A stretch of 64,000 nt of DNA, taken from Jejudonia soesokkakensis. Its GTDB lineage: Bacteria; Bacteroidota; Bacteroidia; Flavobacteriales; Flavobacteriaceae. Under the pieces are notes generated by a model. The model did no database searches and was not told the DNA's origin. It was given only the letters and a program-made list of their open reading frames with translations. Below, one piece after another: positions 39,547 to 48,748 of this stretch (within the stretch, counting starts at the first letter, position 1; every line of letters starts with the position of its first letter). The stretch covers positions 682,001 through 746,000 of the forward strand of contig NZ_JBHTBN010000001.1 of NCBI RefSeq assembly GCF_042664795.1, read 5' to 3'. Both the position numbers and the translations under genes were made by a program.

Positions 39547-40680
39547 TTAGCGAACTCTTTCTATTCTAACCATTTGTTCAAATTTTTCCATATCAGAATT
39601 TGGATCAAATTGTGTTTTTATTTCGTGCAGATAAGAAACTTCATTTCCTTTTAATTTCATTTCTTGTTGCGCAAAGTCAATTCTATTCCTTCTTATATCA
39701 AATAAAGATTTTGCTATGTCTTTCCATTTAAATTTAACAGTATTTTCTAAAATCTCTAATGGTGCTTTTATAAATAATTCTAATGGTGTAGTTGAATATT
39801 TGAGTTTATGATATTTCAAATGTTGCTCATATTCATTTAGTGCATATTCAATTTGTTCTAATGCTTCTTTAGGATTAATATTTGGTTTAATTAAATCCTT
39901 AACAAATTTCCTGAATTTAATAAACTTATAAGTTGTATCTGGGTCTCTTCTAAAGTCAAGTATTTGCTCGAAGCTTGTTAAGTTAGAAGGTACAGGAATC
40001 TTTTTTAAAATTACATTCATAACTGATTCAGATGATGAAGTAAATGTAAATCTTCGTTTATTGTTGTTATTTCTAACAGAAGTACTTATGGATTCTTTAT
40101 CGTATATATTATCGCTATATGCGACTCTCAACTGATGGATAATTTCAAAAAAATTATTTAAGTTTTTATCAATTGGCTCCATACCTTCTATTTCTGCACT
40201 ATCTCCATAGGTTTTGACAGGTATTTTATTTTCTCCAATTACAAAAAGTTTTCCGTCATCTGATACAAAATCCTCTGTTCTAGATTTAAAGTCTTCAATA
40301 ATATTGTCAACGTCCTTAATTCTATTGTCTAATTCATCTTTTTCTTTATTAAATAAAATTAGACCTTCATTATATTTTTTTATTAATGCAATTTTTTTTG
40401 GGTTTTTATCTTTTTTCAAAGCTTCCATCAAATCTTTTGATGAAGTAAATGTGATAAAACCTTCTTTTATCAAGTAATCATAATTTGCTTTGTAATATGC
40501 GAAAACTTGCTCTCCTTTCTTTCCGTCTAGAAATCTCTTTTGGTAATATAATTGTTTCAAAAATATATTAAACAAGACAGGGTCAACAGAGATTTCATCA
40601 AATAGAAGCAAATCCCTTTTTATATGATAGAGATTTAATCCATCATCGAAACTTAAAGGTTTAATTGCAATGTGTTTCAT
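39547..40680 (-). CDS. Cassette protein, cytosolic, unknown
   Basis: 377 residues, no signal or membrane segment, largely helical with a charged middle (KEKDELDNRIKDVDNIIEDF likely coiled coil, about 114-133). N-terminus MKHIAIKPLSFDDGLNLYHIKRDLLLFDEI resembles proteins found in phage-defence neighbourhoods, but I cannot name a family. Single-gene cassette: ATG 11 nt from attC, stop 12 nt from the next. Confidence 0.72.
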   Translation of the reverse strand: MKHIAIKPLSFDDGLNLYHIKRDLLLFDEISVDPVLFNIFLKQLYYQKRFLDGKKGEQVFAYYKANYDYLIKEGFITFTSSKDLMEALKKDKNPKKIALIKKYNEGLILFNKEKDELDNRIKDVDNIIEDFKSRTEDFVSDDGKLFVIGENKIPVKTYGDSAEIEGMEPIDKNLNNFFEIIHQLRVAYSDNIYDKESISTSVRNNNNKRRFTFTSSSESVMNVILKKIPVPSNLTSFEQILDFRRDPDTTYKFIKFRKFVKDLIKPNINPKEALEQIEYALNEYEQHLKYHKLKYSTTPLELFIKAPLEILENTVKFKWKDIAKSLFDIRRNRIDFAQQEMKLKGNEVSYLHEIKTQFDPNSDMEKFEQMVRIERVR

Positions 40681-40691
40681 ATATTATTGCC

Positions 40692-40915
40692 AACGTCTCT
40701 GGTTATGATTTCGGTGGGGATTGGCAGCTTTGCATTGGCGCGTGATTATCTCGCCAAAGGCGAGGGGAAGCGCAGCCCATTTTTTGGCTGTGCGTGCGTT
40801 TCGGAAGCGCAATGGCAAGCTGTGTGTCGAAATCCAGTCAGATTAGTTTTAAAGTTTAAATATAATATTAATTATCAAGCTATGAATTCAGCCCCACTGA
40901 ATTATAACCGTTGTT
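40692..40915 (-). repeat. attC site, long class (224 nt)
   Basis: Terminal stem GGTTATGATTTCGGTGGGG / CCCCACTGAATTATAACC; internal hairpins CTCGCC-AAA-GGCGAG and GCGCAGCC...GGCTGTGCG. Confidence 0.82.
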
Positions 40916-40930
40916 GGCAACAGTATAGTA

Positions 40931-41704
40931 TTAGTTAGAATCATGATTTTTCCAAATTTCTTTTCTTCGCTTGTACAGATGTTCTTCGATATCTAAAATA
41001 TAATTCGCATGATTTGAAGCTCCGATAAAATCGGGAAATAATGTGAGATTATTGATGTTCATATTATTTAGTGAGGCAAGAGAATCATTTTTTATTGAAT
41101 CATCAAAGACAATTTTAAAAACCTGAACACCTTTTGAAGAGGATTTAACCTCCTTAATAACTTCTTCAAAAGCTTTTTCAACAGGTATTCTAATGAAAAG
41201 CCCTTGTTGACTAACTAGTCTAGGGTTATCATGAGAAATTGGTTTTACAAGTTCGAATTGGTTCTTATTTTCTCCTAATGCTATTTTAATATCATTAATG
41301 AAATTTTCAGAAAATGCCCAAAGGCATCTATTTCCTGAATTAGAATGTCCTTGAAGGGCAAAAAATAAAGCCACATATGGAGATTCTGATAAATCAAGAA
41401 GTGGTGTATATAGACCAAAATGTTGTCCAATTGCCAAAACTTCATTTTCAGAAATCTTATTTAATTTTAATTTGCTTCTACCTCTTAGATTCTGCTTAAA
41501 ATTTATAATATGTTCCTTAACTAATTTATTCACGTCTTTTTCTAACATTTTTTTATTGACTGCACGAGTTAAAGTGCTTTCTAAATTCCAATTAGCATCT
41601 GCATGCCCTCTAAAGCAAAACCTATTAAAGAAAGTAAACGTGTCATCAATAAATTTTGATAACTCATCCCAGGAATTAAAATGCTTCTTATGAATTTTAG
41701 TCAT
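40931..41704 (-). CDS. Cassette FRG-domain protein
   Basis: 257 residues with an FRG domain: RFCFRGHADANWNLESTLTRA (about 28-48) and VLAIGQHFGLYTPLLDLSESPYVALFFAL. FRG domains are common in toxins and phage-defence loci; the biochemical role is unclear. I use the ATG at 41704 because the longer frame starts inside the attC. Stop 15 nt from attC. Confidence 0.82.
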   Translation of the reverse strand: MTKIHKKHFNSWDELSKFIDDTFTFFNRFCFRGHADANWNLESTLTRAVNKKMLEKDVNKLVKEHIINFKQNLRGRSKLKLNKISENEVLAIGQHFGLYTPLLDLSESPYVALFFALQGHSNSGNRCLWAFSENFINDIKIALGENKNQFELVKPISHDNPRLVSQQGLFIRIPVEKAFEEVIKEVKSSSKGVQVFKIVFDDSIKNDSLASLNNMNINNLTLFPDFIGASNHANYILDIEEHLYKRRKEIWKNHDSN

Positions 41705-41720
41705 AGTTAATATTGTTGCC

Positions 41721-41843
41721 AACGGTCTCGGCTATGAGTAGTTGCGTGGGTTAGCACTTAACTTTGCAAGTACACACCAAACTGAAAATCCGCGAGGATT
41801 TTCAGAAGTAGGCGAGAACAAGCAATTACTTATAGCCAATGTT
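41721..41843 (-). repeat. attC site, short class (123 nt)
   Basis: GGCTATGAGTAG pairs with ACTTATAGCC near the ends; internal hairpin GAAAATCCGCGAGGATTTTC. Confidence 0.75.
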
Positions 41844-41854
41844 GTAAGCCGTTT

Positions 41855-43084
41855 TTATTTTATTTTTATTTTGTCTAATAAGTTCTTAAGTCTTTCAAGA
41901 AGTTCATCATATAATACAAATTCAATGTCCTTTAAACTTTCTCGAAGATTCTTAAAATGATTCCGTTTAATTTTTGTGTTAAGTTCTTTTGTTGAGCCTG
42001 CTACAATTATTACTCTTGGATTAATAATATTAACATCAATTCCTTCCTCACTTTCTGTTTCAGTTTGTTCCTTAATTGCTGTAGTATAACTCGAAGCATT
42101 TTCTTTTGATTTTTGCAAATAGTCAGTTGCTTGTGCAATTACCATAGAAACATCTTTTGTCCAATACCAAGTTTTATGACTTTTGTCGTATTGAATTAAA
42201 GGTGTGTTATTTTTTTTAAGTTCATAGAAATCAATATATCCGTAAATGTCAACCAATACTAAATCAGGATACTTTGTTATTCCTGTAGCTATGTTTTTAT
42301 AGTTGATTTTGTGTGCATATCTTGTGTCAAATAGTGTAATGTATTCATCAAAGAATTTTTGCCAAGTACTTTCAGGTGGATTTTCTTTTAGTAATGTTTC
42401 GTATTTTAAAATAATCTCTTGTAATGTTAGAATTTGAGCATTCTTTTGAAGTCCAAATGACATTCTTTTTACTAAATCTGCTCTTTTGTATTTTTTTGCA
42501 GCATCTACATAAAATTCGCCAATTTTTTCAATATCATCTGCTGTTAATTGGTCAATCAACTTTTGATTTAGATTTCTTAAAATCAGCTTTTTATTATTGT
42601 TAGTTTCTTTGTGGTCAAATGCAAGTTCTGGAAATGCACCAACCAAAAAATTTTTAATTAATATTCTTTTTGTGTCATTGCAAGCTCTTTGTTCTTGATT
42701 TGTGCTTGATAAAAGGTCTTCAAGTTCTTGAACATTTAAAACAAGTGCTTTTCCTTTTCGTTTTGAAGCAGAAGTATCATTTATTATTAATGAATTAATT
42801 CGAGAATCCTCAAACTGATATTTAAAAAAGTTATTTAAGGTATTGTCACTAAATCCATAGCCAAAACCACTAAAGAAGGCAGGAATTTCGTCAAAGCCTT
42901 CAAATTTTATTTTTTTTATTGTCGCTCCATCAAATTCAAAAATGTATTCGTTTCCTTTCTTTTCATAAATCTTGACAAAATCTTTCTTTTCGTCCTCTTT
43001 ATGTTGTCTGTAAATAATTTTTTTATCTCCTTGAATTTCCTCAAAAAGCAATAGTTTTTTAGTTTCTTGAATTTGATTTTTCAT
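41855..43084 (-). CDS. sduA: Shedu-type defence nuclease (SduA, DUF4263)
   Basis: 409 residues. The C-terminal half carries the DUF4263 PD-(D/E)xK nuclease core: ESTWQKFFDEYITLF, then YPDLVLVDIYGYIDFYELKK with Asp at about 273 and the ExK at about 287-289, followed by VSMVIAQATDYLQ and NPRVIIVAGS. The N-terminal half is a variable sensing region. Shedu is a single-protein anti-phage system, so this one-gene cassette would be functional alone. ATG 31 nt and stop 11 nt from the flanking sites. Confidence 0.85.
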   Translation of the reverse strand: MKNQIQETKKLLLFEEIQGDKKIIYRQHKEDEKKDFVKIYEKKGNEYIFEFDGATIKKIKFEGFDEIPAFFSGFGYGFSDNTLNNFFKYQFEDSRINSLIINDTSASKRKGKALVLNVQELEDLLSSTNQEQRACNDTKRILIKNFLVGAFPELAFDHKETNNNKKLILRNLNQKLIDQLTADDIEKIGEFYVDAAKKYKRADLVKRMSFGLQKNAQILTLQEIILKYETLLKENPPESTWQKFFDEYITLFDTRYAHKINYKNIATGITKYPDLVLVDIYGYIDFYELKKNNTPLIQYDKSHKTWYWTKDVSMVIAQATDYLQKSKENASSYTTAIKEQTETESEEGIDVNIINPRVIIVAGSTKELNTKIKRNHFKNLRESLKDIEFVLYDELLERLKNLLDKIKIK

Positions 43085-43115
43085 CTATTGTTCTTGGTTT
43101 GGTCAAATGGCTTAC

Positions 43116-43336
43116 AACGTCTCTGGTTATGATTTCGGTGGGGATTGACAGCTTTGCGTTGGCGCGTGATTATCTCGCCAAAGGCGAGGGGAAGCGCAGC
43201 CCGTTTCACGGCTGTGCGTGTGTTTCGGAGCGATGGCAAGCTGTTTATCGAAATCCAGTCAGATTAGTTTTAATGTTTAAATATAAGATTAATTATCAAG
43301 CTATGAATTCAGCCCCACTGAATTATAACCAATGTT
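43116..43336 (-). repeat. attC site, long class (221 nt)
   Basis: Same plan as the 40692 site; internal hairpin loop AAA; ends ATAACCAATGTT instead of CCGTTGTT. Confidence 0.82.
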
Positions 43337-43346
43337 GTAGGTAGTT

Positions 43347-43955
43347 TTACATGTTCTCATTTATTAGTTTTAATTCTTCATTTAGATCAAAGCTTTCATT
43401 TTTTTTAATTTTCAGTTTATGAGTTAGATTAAAATCGAAATCGAAACTTTCTCTAATTTCTTCAAATTCACTAAAAATGTTTTGTGATATTTTCAAACAT
43501 ATATTATAAAAAAGAGTTTTTTCTTCAATTGTATCTGGAATATTGTATTCTATTATTTGTTTAGAACTTAAAATTGATTTTTTTTTGACATCAAAGTTGT
43601 GTGCTGCAACTTGATTTCTATAATCATATAAGTCTTTCCATTTTTGAATTCTTTGCAGCCCGTATTTGTTTTTCAATCTCACATTTTTTATTCTTTCGGA
43701 ATATTCAGTTCCTATATAACTAGGATTGAATTTTTTGTATTCATCCAAAAACGAACAAAATTGAATTATTGAATATTCAGATATAGATGCAATAATGAGA
43801 TTTGGATATTCAAACTTCTCTAAAAAATTATCTGAAAATTTAATCTTTCTCAATTCACTTTGGTTCTCAATTGTTTCCTGTAAAGTATAAACTGAAACTT
43901 TTATTCGAGTTATTAAAAATGCAAGTGAGTATAAATTAGCTTTTAAGTTTGTCAT
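43347..43955 (-). CDS. Cassette protein with HEPN-like motif, unknown
   Basis: 202 residues, all-helical. YDYRNQVAAHNFDVK (about residue 112) contains an R-N-x(4)-H arrangement like the HEPN ribonuclease motif; the rest is not recognisable. Single-gene cassette with the stop 10 nt from attC. HEPN assignment is weak and motif-based. Confidence 0.65.
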   Translation of the reverse strand: MTNLKANLYSLAFLITRIKVSVYTLQETIENQSELRKIKFSDNFLEKFEYPNLIIASISEYSIIQFCSFLDEYKKFNPSYIGTEYSERIKNVRLKNKYGLQRIQKWKDLYDYRNQVAAHNFDVKKKSILSSKQIIEYNIPDTIEEKTLFYNICLKISQNIFSEFEEIRESFDFDFNLTHKLKIKKNESFDLNEELKLINENM

Positions 43956-43989
43956 TAATATTTTTGAGTATTCTGCGAAAATTACCTAC

Positions 43990-44210
43990 AACGTCTCTGG
44001 TTATGATTTCGGTGGGGATTGACAGCTTTGCGTTGGCGCGCGATTAACTCGCCTTTGGCGAGGGGAAGCGCAGCCTGTTTTACGGCTGTGCGTGCGTTTC
44101 GGAGCAATGGCAAGCTGTTTTTCGAAATCCAGTCAGATTAGTTTTAAAGTTTAAATATAAGATTAATTATCAAGCTATGAATTCAGCCCCGCTGAATTAT
44201 AACCGTTGTT
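43990..44210 (-). repeat. attC site, long class (221 nt)
   Basis: Internal hairpin CTCGCC-TTT-GGCGAG; its terminal 36 nt encode the C-terminus of the 44175 gene. Confidence 0.82.
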
Positions 44211-44660
44211 GTAAGTAGTTTTTCTTCTCGTTACTATTTCGGTTAATTTATTAAGTTTTGTTTGATCAATTTTTTTCCAATCTGTTTTATTAAATTCCAA
44301 CGTATTGAACTTTTTCAAACTCCGATAAAGTGGTAAAATAATTGACTCAAAATCTCCAATCAATTCATAAATTACCTTTCGATTTTTTGCTATTCCGCTA
44401 CTATTTGAAATAATCATATTAATTTTTTTTCCGCTTTGTTTTAGTTCAAAGTAATAACTATCAGGTTCCATATTCCAGCATATTTCCGATTCGATTCCAT
44501 TCAGTGCTAAAATCAGAGCTTCGCAAAGTTTGTCTGTTGGATTTTCGGGAATATTTGAAGCATAAAATTCTAAATTAAAATCATTAGAAATTAGTTTAAT
44601 CGGAAGCCATCCATTTTCTGGATTTCCTAAATTGAGTTCTATTTTTCTTAGTTTGGTCAA
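44175..44660 (-). CDS. Cassette protein with attC-encoded C-terminus
   Basis: 161 residues, soluble alpha/beta, no recognised family (NGWLPIKLISNDFNLEFYAS...). The reading frame has no stop before the attC; it runs into it and ends NNGYNSAGLNS (151-161), a tail written entirely by the site. The same tail ends the unrelated serine hydrolase at 58205. ATG is 9 nt from the upstream site. Confidence 0.78.
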   Translation of the reverse strand: MTKLRKIELNLGNPENGWLPIKLISNDFNLEFYASNIPENPTDKLCEALILALNGIESEICWNMEPDSYYFELKQSGKKINMIISNSSGIAKNRKVIYELIGDFESIILPLYRSLKKFNTLEFNKTDWKKIDQTKLNKLTEIVTRRKTTYNNGYNSAGLNS

Positions 44661-44669
44661 ATTACTTAC

Positions 44670-44891
44670 AACGTCTACGGTTATGATTTCGGTGGGGATG
44701 GACAGCTTAGCGTTGGCGTGCGATTAACTCGCCTTTGGCGAGGGGAAGCGCAGCTTATTTTTTGGCTGTGCGTGCGTTTCGGAGCAATGGCAAGCTGTAT
44801 ATCGAAATCCAGTCAGATTAGTTTTAAAGTTTAAATATAAGCTTAATTATCAAGCTATGAATTCAGCCCCGCTGAATTATTAACCGTTGTT
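44670..44891 (-). repeat. attC site, long class (222 nt)
   Basis: Left end AACGTCTACGG carries a substitution in the outer arm; loop TTT hairpin; right end TTATTAACCGTTGTT has one inserted base. Confidence 0.8.
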
Positions 44892-44904
44892 GGTAATAGT
44901 TATT

Positions 44905-45453
44905 TCAGTTGAGTTTTGTGTTAATTTCCAATCCTTCAAGAAATTCAGTTTTCTTTTTATTCCATTCATTGTTTTTTAAATAGGTAGTTGACCAAATGTA
45001 AAATTCTGTTCCGTTTAAAAGCATTCGGCTTGTCATTAGCAATTCTCCATCTCTCATTGAAGTTTTTATTTCGCGACCTTCTAATCCATCAATTTCGAAA
45101 CTATTTGATATTACCACTTCTCCAGAGACCATTTCAGCACCTTGTTTTTCTGCGTTATCATAAAAAACTTTTAGGGATGGTTTGATTTTCTCTAAATCTT
45201 CCTTTCTGTAATTTGAATAAATAACTGCGAAAGCCATTCTCTCAGTTTTATTCTCAAAGTATGCTCTGTTTAAATCCATTTGACCAAACATATTATTTTG
45301 AACTGTATGGTTTTCGGTAGGTTTCTCTTGGAAATCAATTGAAAAACTAAAATTCTCTGGAGTGTAGATATATTTCTCGGTCAATTTTTTATTTACTTGT
45401 CCTTTACAAGAAATTAAACTTAAAATTAAAATTGAATAAATCAGTTTCTTCAT
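44905..45453 (-). CDS. Cassette lipoprotein, unknown
   Basis: 182 residues starting MKKLIYSILILSLISCKGQ (lipobox LISC, Cys17). Mature part FSFSIDFQEKPTENHTVQ...FEIDGLEGREIKTSMRDGELLMTSRMLLNG resembles small beta-sheet (PsbP-like) lipoproteins, not certain. The frame extends into the attC upstream; the signal peptide fixes the start at 45453, 10 nt from the site. Confidence 0.78.
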   Translation of the reverse strand: MKKLIYSILILSLISCKGQVNKKLTEKYIYTPENFSFSIDFQEKPTENHTVQNNMFGQMDLNRAYFENKTERMAFAVIYSNYRKEDLEKIKPSLKVFYDNAEKQGAEMVSGEVVISNSFEIDGLEGREIKTSMRDGELLMTSRMLLNGTEFYIWSTTYLKNNEWNKKKTEFLEGLEINTKLN

Positions 45454-45463
45454 AATTATTACC

Positions 45464-45587
45464 AACGGTCTTGTGTATGATTTCGTTGCGTGTTTCAACA
45501 ACTAATTTAGCAAATACAAACCGAATAGAAAATCCGCGAATATTTTCGTAAGTAGGCGAGTACTAGCAATGAATTATACACGTTGTT
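45464..45587 (-). repeat. attC site, short class (124 nt)
   Basis: AACGGTCTTGTGTATGATTTC / GAATTATACACGTTGTT; close relative of the 38295 site. Confidence 0.75.
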
Positions 45588-45595
45588 ACCCAACG

Positions 45596-45961
45596 TTATT
45601 TTACTGGATTTTCCTTTGTCGACCATCTATATCCAATTCCAGGTTCTCTTTGCCAATACTTACTATGGAATTGTTTCATAGATGCTTTAAATTGTCCTAA
45701 AATCAGTATTGAATCGCTGTTAGAAGGCAAAGACTCATCATCAAGAAGGTCTAGAAATTCAACTGTCGGTTCATTTTTAAGTATGTCCTTTACTTGCTCT
45801 AAAACTCTATTGACACTTTTTACTTTGAACTTGTTAAGTGGTTCGTCTGGCTTTTTCTTGGAAAATTCTTTCATTTCTAGATAAATAGATTCTATCAATT
45901 TATCGAGCATCTCAAATTTTTCAATTTCTGCTTCAGTTGGTAAATGTTTCTTTTTCGCCAT
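45596..45961 (-). CDS. Small acidic/helical protein B of a three-gene cassette
   Basis: 121 residues. Clearly paralogous to the next gene upstream (45962): KFEMLDKLIESIYLEMKEFS / KFKVKSVNRVLEQ / DDESLPSNSDSILILGQF align with KFEKIQSQIDGIYKEIGLLS / KFKLKFINQLLID / DDDDLPTNSDVTMIFEQY. No known domain. Directly abuts its paralog and is 8 nt from attC; probably a partner or regulator of the 46358 protein. Confidence 0.78.
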   Translation of the reverse strand: MAKKKHLPTEAEIEKFEMLDKLIESIYLEMKEFSKKKPDEPLNKFKVKSVNRVLEQVKDILKNEPTVEFLDLLDDESLPSNSDSILILGQFKASMKQFHSKYWQREPGIGYRWSTKENPVK

Positions 45962-46348
45962 TTATTTTATGTTTAATTTTTTAGGTTTGATAGTTTTAAT
46001 ACTTGAAGCTTCTCCGTCAACTATCCAAAACCAACCGTGTTCATAATCTTTTGTAGTAATATTATCACTTCTTAATTTTTCTAGACAATTAAGATATTGC
46101 TCGAAAATCATAGTTACATCACTATTAGTAGGTAAATCGTCATCATCAAAACTATCAAAACCTTGTAACGGTTTATAATCTTCTGTCAATAAATCGTTTG
46201 CATCAATTAAAAGTTGATTAATGAATTTTAATTTGAATTTATTTACTGCGTCATTAGGACTTTTTCGGGATAACAAACCTATCTCTTTATAAATTCCATC
46301 AATTTGACTTTGTATTTTTTCAAATTTAAATACTTCTGTTTCAGTCAT
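45962..46348 (-). CDS. Small acidic/helical protein A of a three-gene cassette
   Basis: 128 residues, paralog of the downstream protein with the same DDxLPTNSD motif near residue 73-81. Lies 9 nt after the 46358-47731 gene on the same strand, so the three form one operon in one cassette. Function unknown; duplication suggests a dosage or heterodimer role. Confidence 0.78.
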   Translation of the reverse strand: MTETEVFKFEKIQSQIDGIYKEIGLLSRKSPNDAVNKFKLKFINQLLIDANDLLTEDYKPLQGFDSFDDDDLPTNSDVTMIFEQYLNCLEKLRSDNITTKDYEHGWFWIVDGEASSIKTIKPKKLNIK

Positions 46349-46357
46349 AATTTAATT

Positions 46358-47731
46358 TTATGAAGGGCAAGCCCTTGTAAATTCGATATATTTTTTCTTG
46401 ATAACCTCAATAGGATATCTCTGTTTACTATTAAATACTTGTGTCATCATTTTTAAATCAGAATCATCTAAAATTAAAATACATTTTCTATGTGCAGACC
46501 ATAAATCAATTACATTTCTAACGACTTTTTTAGGTGGTGGATTCCTTGTTATAATTATTCCAAAACGACCAAATTGTTCTTTTAAATACCTATTTAATTG
46601 AAGAATGTGCTCTTGTTTTACTTCTTTAACATTCTTTAGTTCCATCACGATTTGTTTACAATCGTAAGTATCATATATTTCCTTAAGAAAATCGACAGTA
46701 CAATTATTGTAAAAAATTAAATCTCTAATTTGAACACCTGACTCGGTTCGACTTTGTTCTTTGGCAAAATCAAGATGTGGATATACTAAAGATGCCAAGA
46801 GTTGACAAGCATTATCTTCAAATTTTATATCTGCATTATTTGTTTTTCCTGTTGGAAGTTTGGCAATAGTTGACATTTTTCTTTTTGCAGATGTTACTGG
46901 TATCTGATTAAAAAGAGGGTCATTTTTACAGTTTTCAAACTGTTTTTCTTTTATTTCTGTATATGTTTTTACTACATCGTAATTAGAACGATTAAATGCT
47001 AAAAGTTTTACCTTATCAGGTAATTCTTGACCATCAACATATAAATTCTTTATGTAATAATTTTTGAAATAATCATCTGTGTTAATCCAAGGAATGAATC
47101 GCAACCATCTTTTTGGAACAAGTAAGATTGGTGATTTTGTAATTGGATTTACTGGAAGATAAGTTTCTTCCTCAATAAATTTATTTGCTTTAGAATCATA
47201 AAGATTAGTAAGCTGTACTTTTTCAATTGGTATTTTATATTTTTCGCATTGCTCAATTGTATAATCAACAAGAAAAGATTGAATATAATTACAAGCTATA
47301 TCACTTACTCTATCTTTTGAAAAATTGTCTACAAGCAATTGAGTTTCTTCAAAATGAATAAATCCAGATTTTGAAATTTGTGGAATTGAATTAAATAGAT
47401 TCGTAATCTTAGACGCCAATTTAGCTCCAATCCTTTTGCCAGTTTTAGTTTTAGAATTTCCAAATCCCACTTCATTACATTCCGATGCACGAATTATTAA
47501 ATCAATAGCATCTTTTTCATTTCCTTTATTCACTAAATAGCCTAAATGATTGAAACTATTCGTTATTGAAAGATGCAAAGAATTGTCTTGCATTGATGGC
47601 GATTTCCATAATAGAAAAGGGTCAACATATAAAGGAATGTCCTCATCTAAAAAGGGAATAGCAAAATCGACCTCTTCTTGAGTGATAGGTATATTATGAA
47701 AATCAGTCAGTCTTGGTCGTATAATACTCAT
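46358..47731 (-). CDS. Large cassette protein with PD-(D/E)xK-like core
   Basis: 457 residues, N-terminus MSIIRPRLTDFHNIPITQEEVDFAIPFLDEDIPLY. Around 335-365 GVQIRDLIFYNNC followed by KQIVMELKNVKEV gives the D...ExK order of restriction-type nucleases, then a helical end. No known family recalled. Encoded first in a three-gene cassette together with two paralogous small proteins: a candidate defence or toxin system (inference). Confidence 0.75.
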   Translation of the reverse strand: MSIIRPRLTDFHNIPITQEEVDFAIPFLDEDIPLYVDPFLLWKSPSMQDNSLHLSITNSFNHLGYLVNKGNEKDAIDLIIRASECNEVGFGNSKTKTGKRIGAKLASKITNLFNSIPQISKSGFIHFEETQLLVDNFSKDRVSDIACNYIQSFLVDYTIEQCEKYKIPIEKVQLTNLYDSKANKFIEEETYLPVNPITKSPILLVPKRWLRFIPWINTDDYFKNYYIKNLYVDGQELPDKVKLLAFNRSNYDVVKTYTEIKEKQFENCKNDPLFNQIPVTSAKRKMSTIAKLPTGKTNNADIKFEDNACQLLASLVYPHLDFAKEQSRTESGVQIRDLIFYNNCTVDFLKEIYDTYDCKQIVMELKNVKEVKQEHILQLNRYLKEQFGRFGIIITRNPPPKKVVRNVIDLWSAHRKCILILDDSDLKMMTQVFNSKQRYPIEVIKKKYIEFTRACPS

Positions 47732-47750
47732 TTAGTTTTTAATGTTGGGT

Positions 47751-47940
47751 AACGGGTTTGGGTATGAGTAGTGCGGGAGGGAACTGTACTTGCCCTCTGT
47801 CTAGCATATAGCCAAATCTTGTGTTTTTTGTTTTTAAATTTTTTTACATCAAAAGCCAAATCAGAAGATTTGGCGGTCATCCCAAATATACCGAAACTTT
47901 CGATTAAACTAGAACACCCGTATTACTTATACCCGTTGTT
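47751..47940 (-). repeat. attC site, medium class (190 nt)
   Basis: AACGGGTTTGGGTATGAGTAGTGCGGG ... CCCGTATTACTTATACCCGTTGTT; inner stem AAATCTTGTG... / CCAAATCAGAAGATTTGG. Different sequence from the long class, same plan. Confidence 0.75.
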
Positions 47941-47959
47941 CTACACAGTTTTTATTCGC

Positions 47960-48286
47960 TCACTTTCTCAACATTATTCCCTTCGCTTGAAGGTATACAA
48001 CAATTACGAAAAAAACGCACAAAAATGGAATGCCTAAAAAAGTAACGAGTAAAGGCGGAAAAAACCAAAATAACCCACTCAATGCTAATAGGATTATAAT
48101 CCAAGATCTGGCCCCAATTTCAGCAGCAAGAAATATATTTGATAGAACGCTAATAATTCCCAGTCCCCAGGCAATATGGAAGAAATAAACATATTCACCC
48201 GTAGAAGAATCAAATACAAAATTAAGTATTAAAAATATGTGACTTAGCGTAAAACTCGCTAGTCCTATAATTTGGGTTTTACTCAT
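47960..48286 (-). CDS. Cassette membrane protein paired with cytochrome c
   Basis: 108 residues with about four membrane helices (7-25, 33-53, 60-80, 80-102). No family. Its start overlaps the end of the cytochrome gene by 8 nt, so the two are translated together. Confidence 0.75.
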   Translation of the reverse strand: MSKTQIIGLASFTLSHIFLILNFVFDSSTGEYVYFFHIAWGLGIISVLSNIFLAAEIGARSWIIILLALSGLFWFFPPLLVTFLGIPFLCVFFVIVVYLQAKGIMLRK

Positions 48287-48719
48287 TTAAGTATTCTAAA
48301 ATTTTCGACGTTTCTAAATTTGAAAGCTTAAACTGGTGAATATAGTCGTAATCATATTCCGTATTTATCGCTTTTGCATGTTCATCATTATTTTCGAGTA
48401 GTTTGTTTTCGTTTAGAACGTAATCAATAAAATATTCATTCGATGGATATTCCTCTCTTTGGACAATACCTTTAAGACTAGGACCAACCATATTTTTATA
48501 AAGTTTATGACAAGCTGCGCAGTTGGCCTTAAATAGATATTTTCCATCTTGTGCATTCTCAGATAAGTTCAACTCCGTACCACAAATTGGTTGTGGAATT
48601 TCGGTTGCACAGACCAATTCATTCTGTTTAGATTGGTTATAAACTAACGCCGCAATTCCAATTGTCGAAATGAGGAATATTGATGTAAGAAAGATTATTT
48701 TATTTACTGCAATTTTCAT
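48279..48719 (-). CDS. Cassette c-type cytochrome
   Basis: 146 residues: N-terminal membrane anchor (about 8-28), then a cytochrome c domain with haem motif CAACH (67-71) preceded by DGKYLFKANC, and MVGPSLKGI after it. An extra pair CATEIPQPIC upstream may form a disulfide. Predicted periplasmic electron carrier; a metabolic function is unusual for a cassette. Confidence 0.88.
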   Translation of the reverse strand: MKIAVNKIIFLTSIFLISTIGIAALVYNQSKQNELVCATEIPQPICGTELNLSENAQDGKYLFKANCAACHKLYKNMVGPSLKGIVQREEYPSNEYFIDYVLNENKLLENNDEHAKAINTEYDYDYIHQFKLSNLETSKILEYLNE

Positions 48720-48748
48720 TTATTAGCAATGTTTTCAAAATTGTGTAG

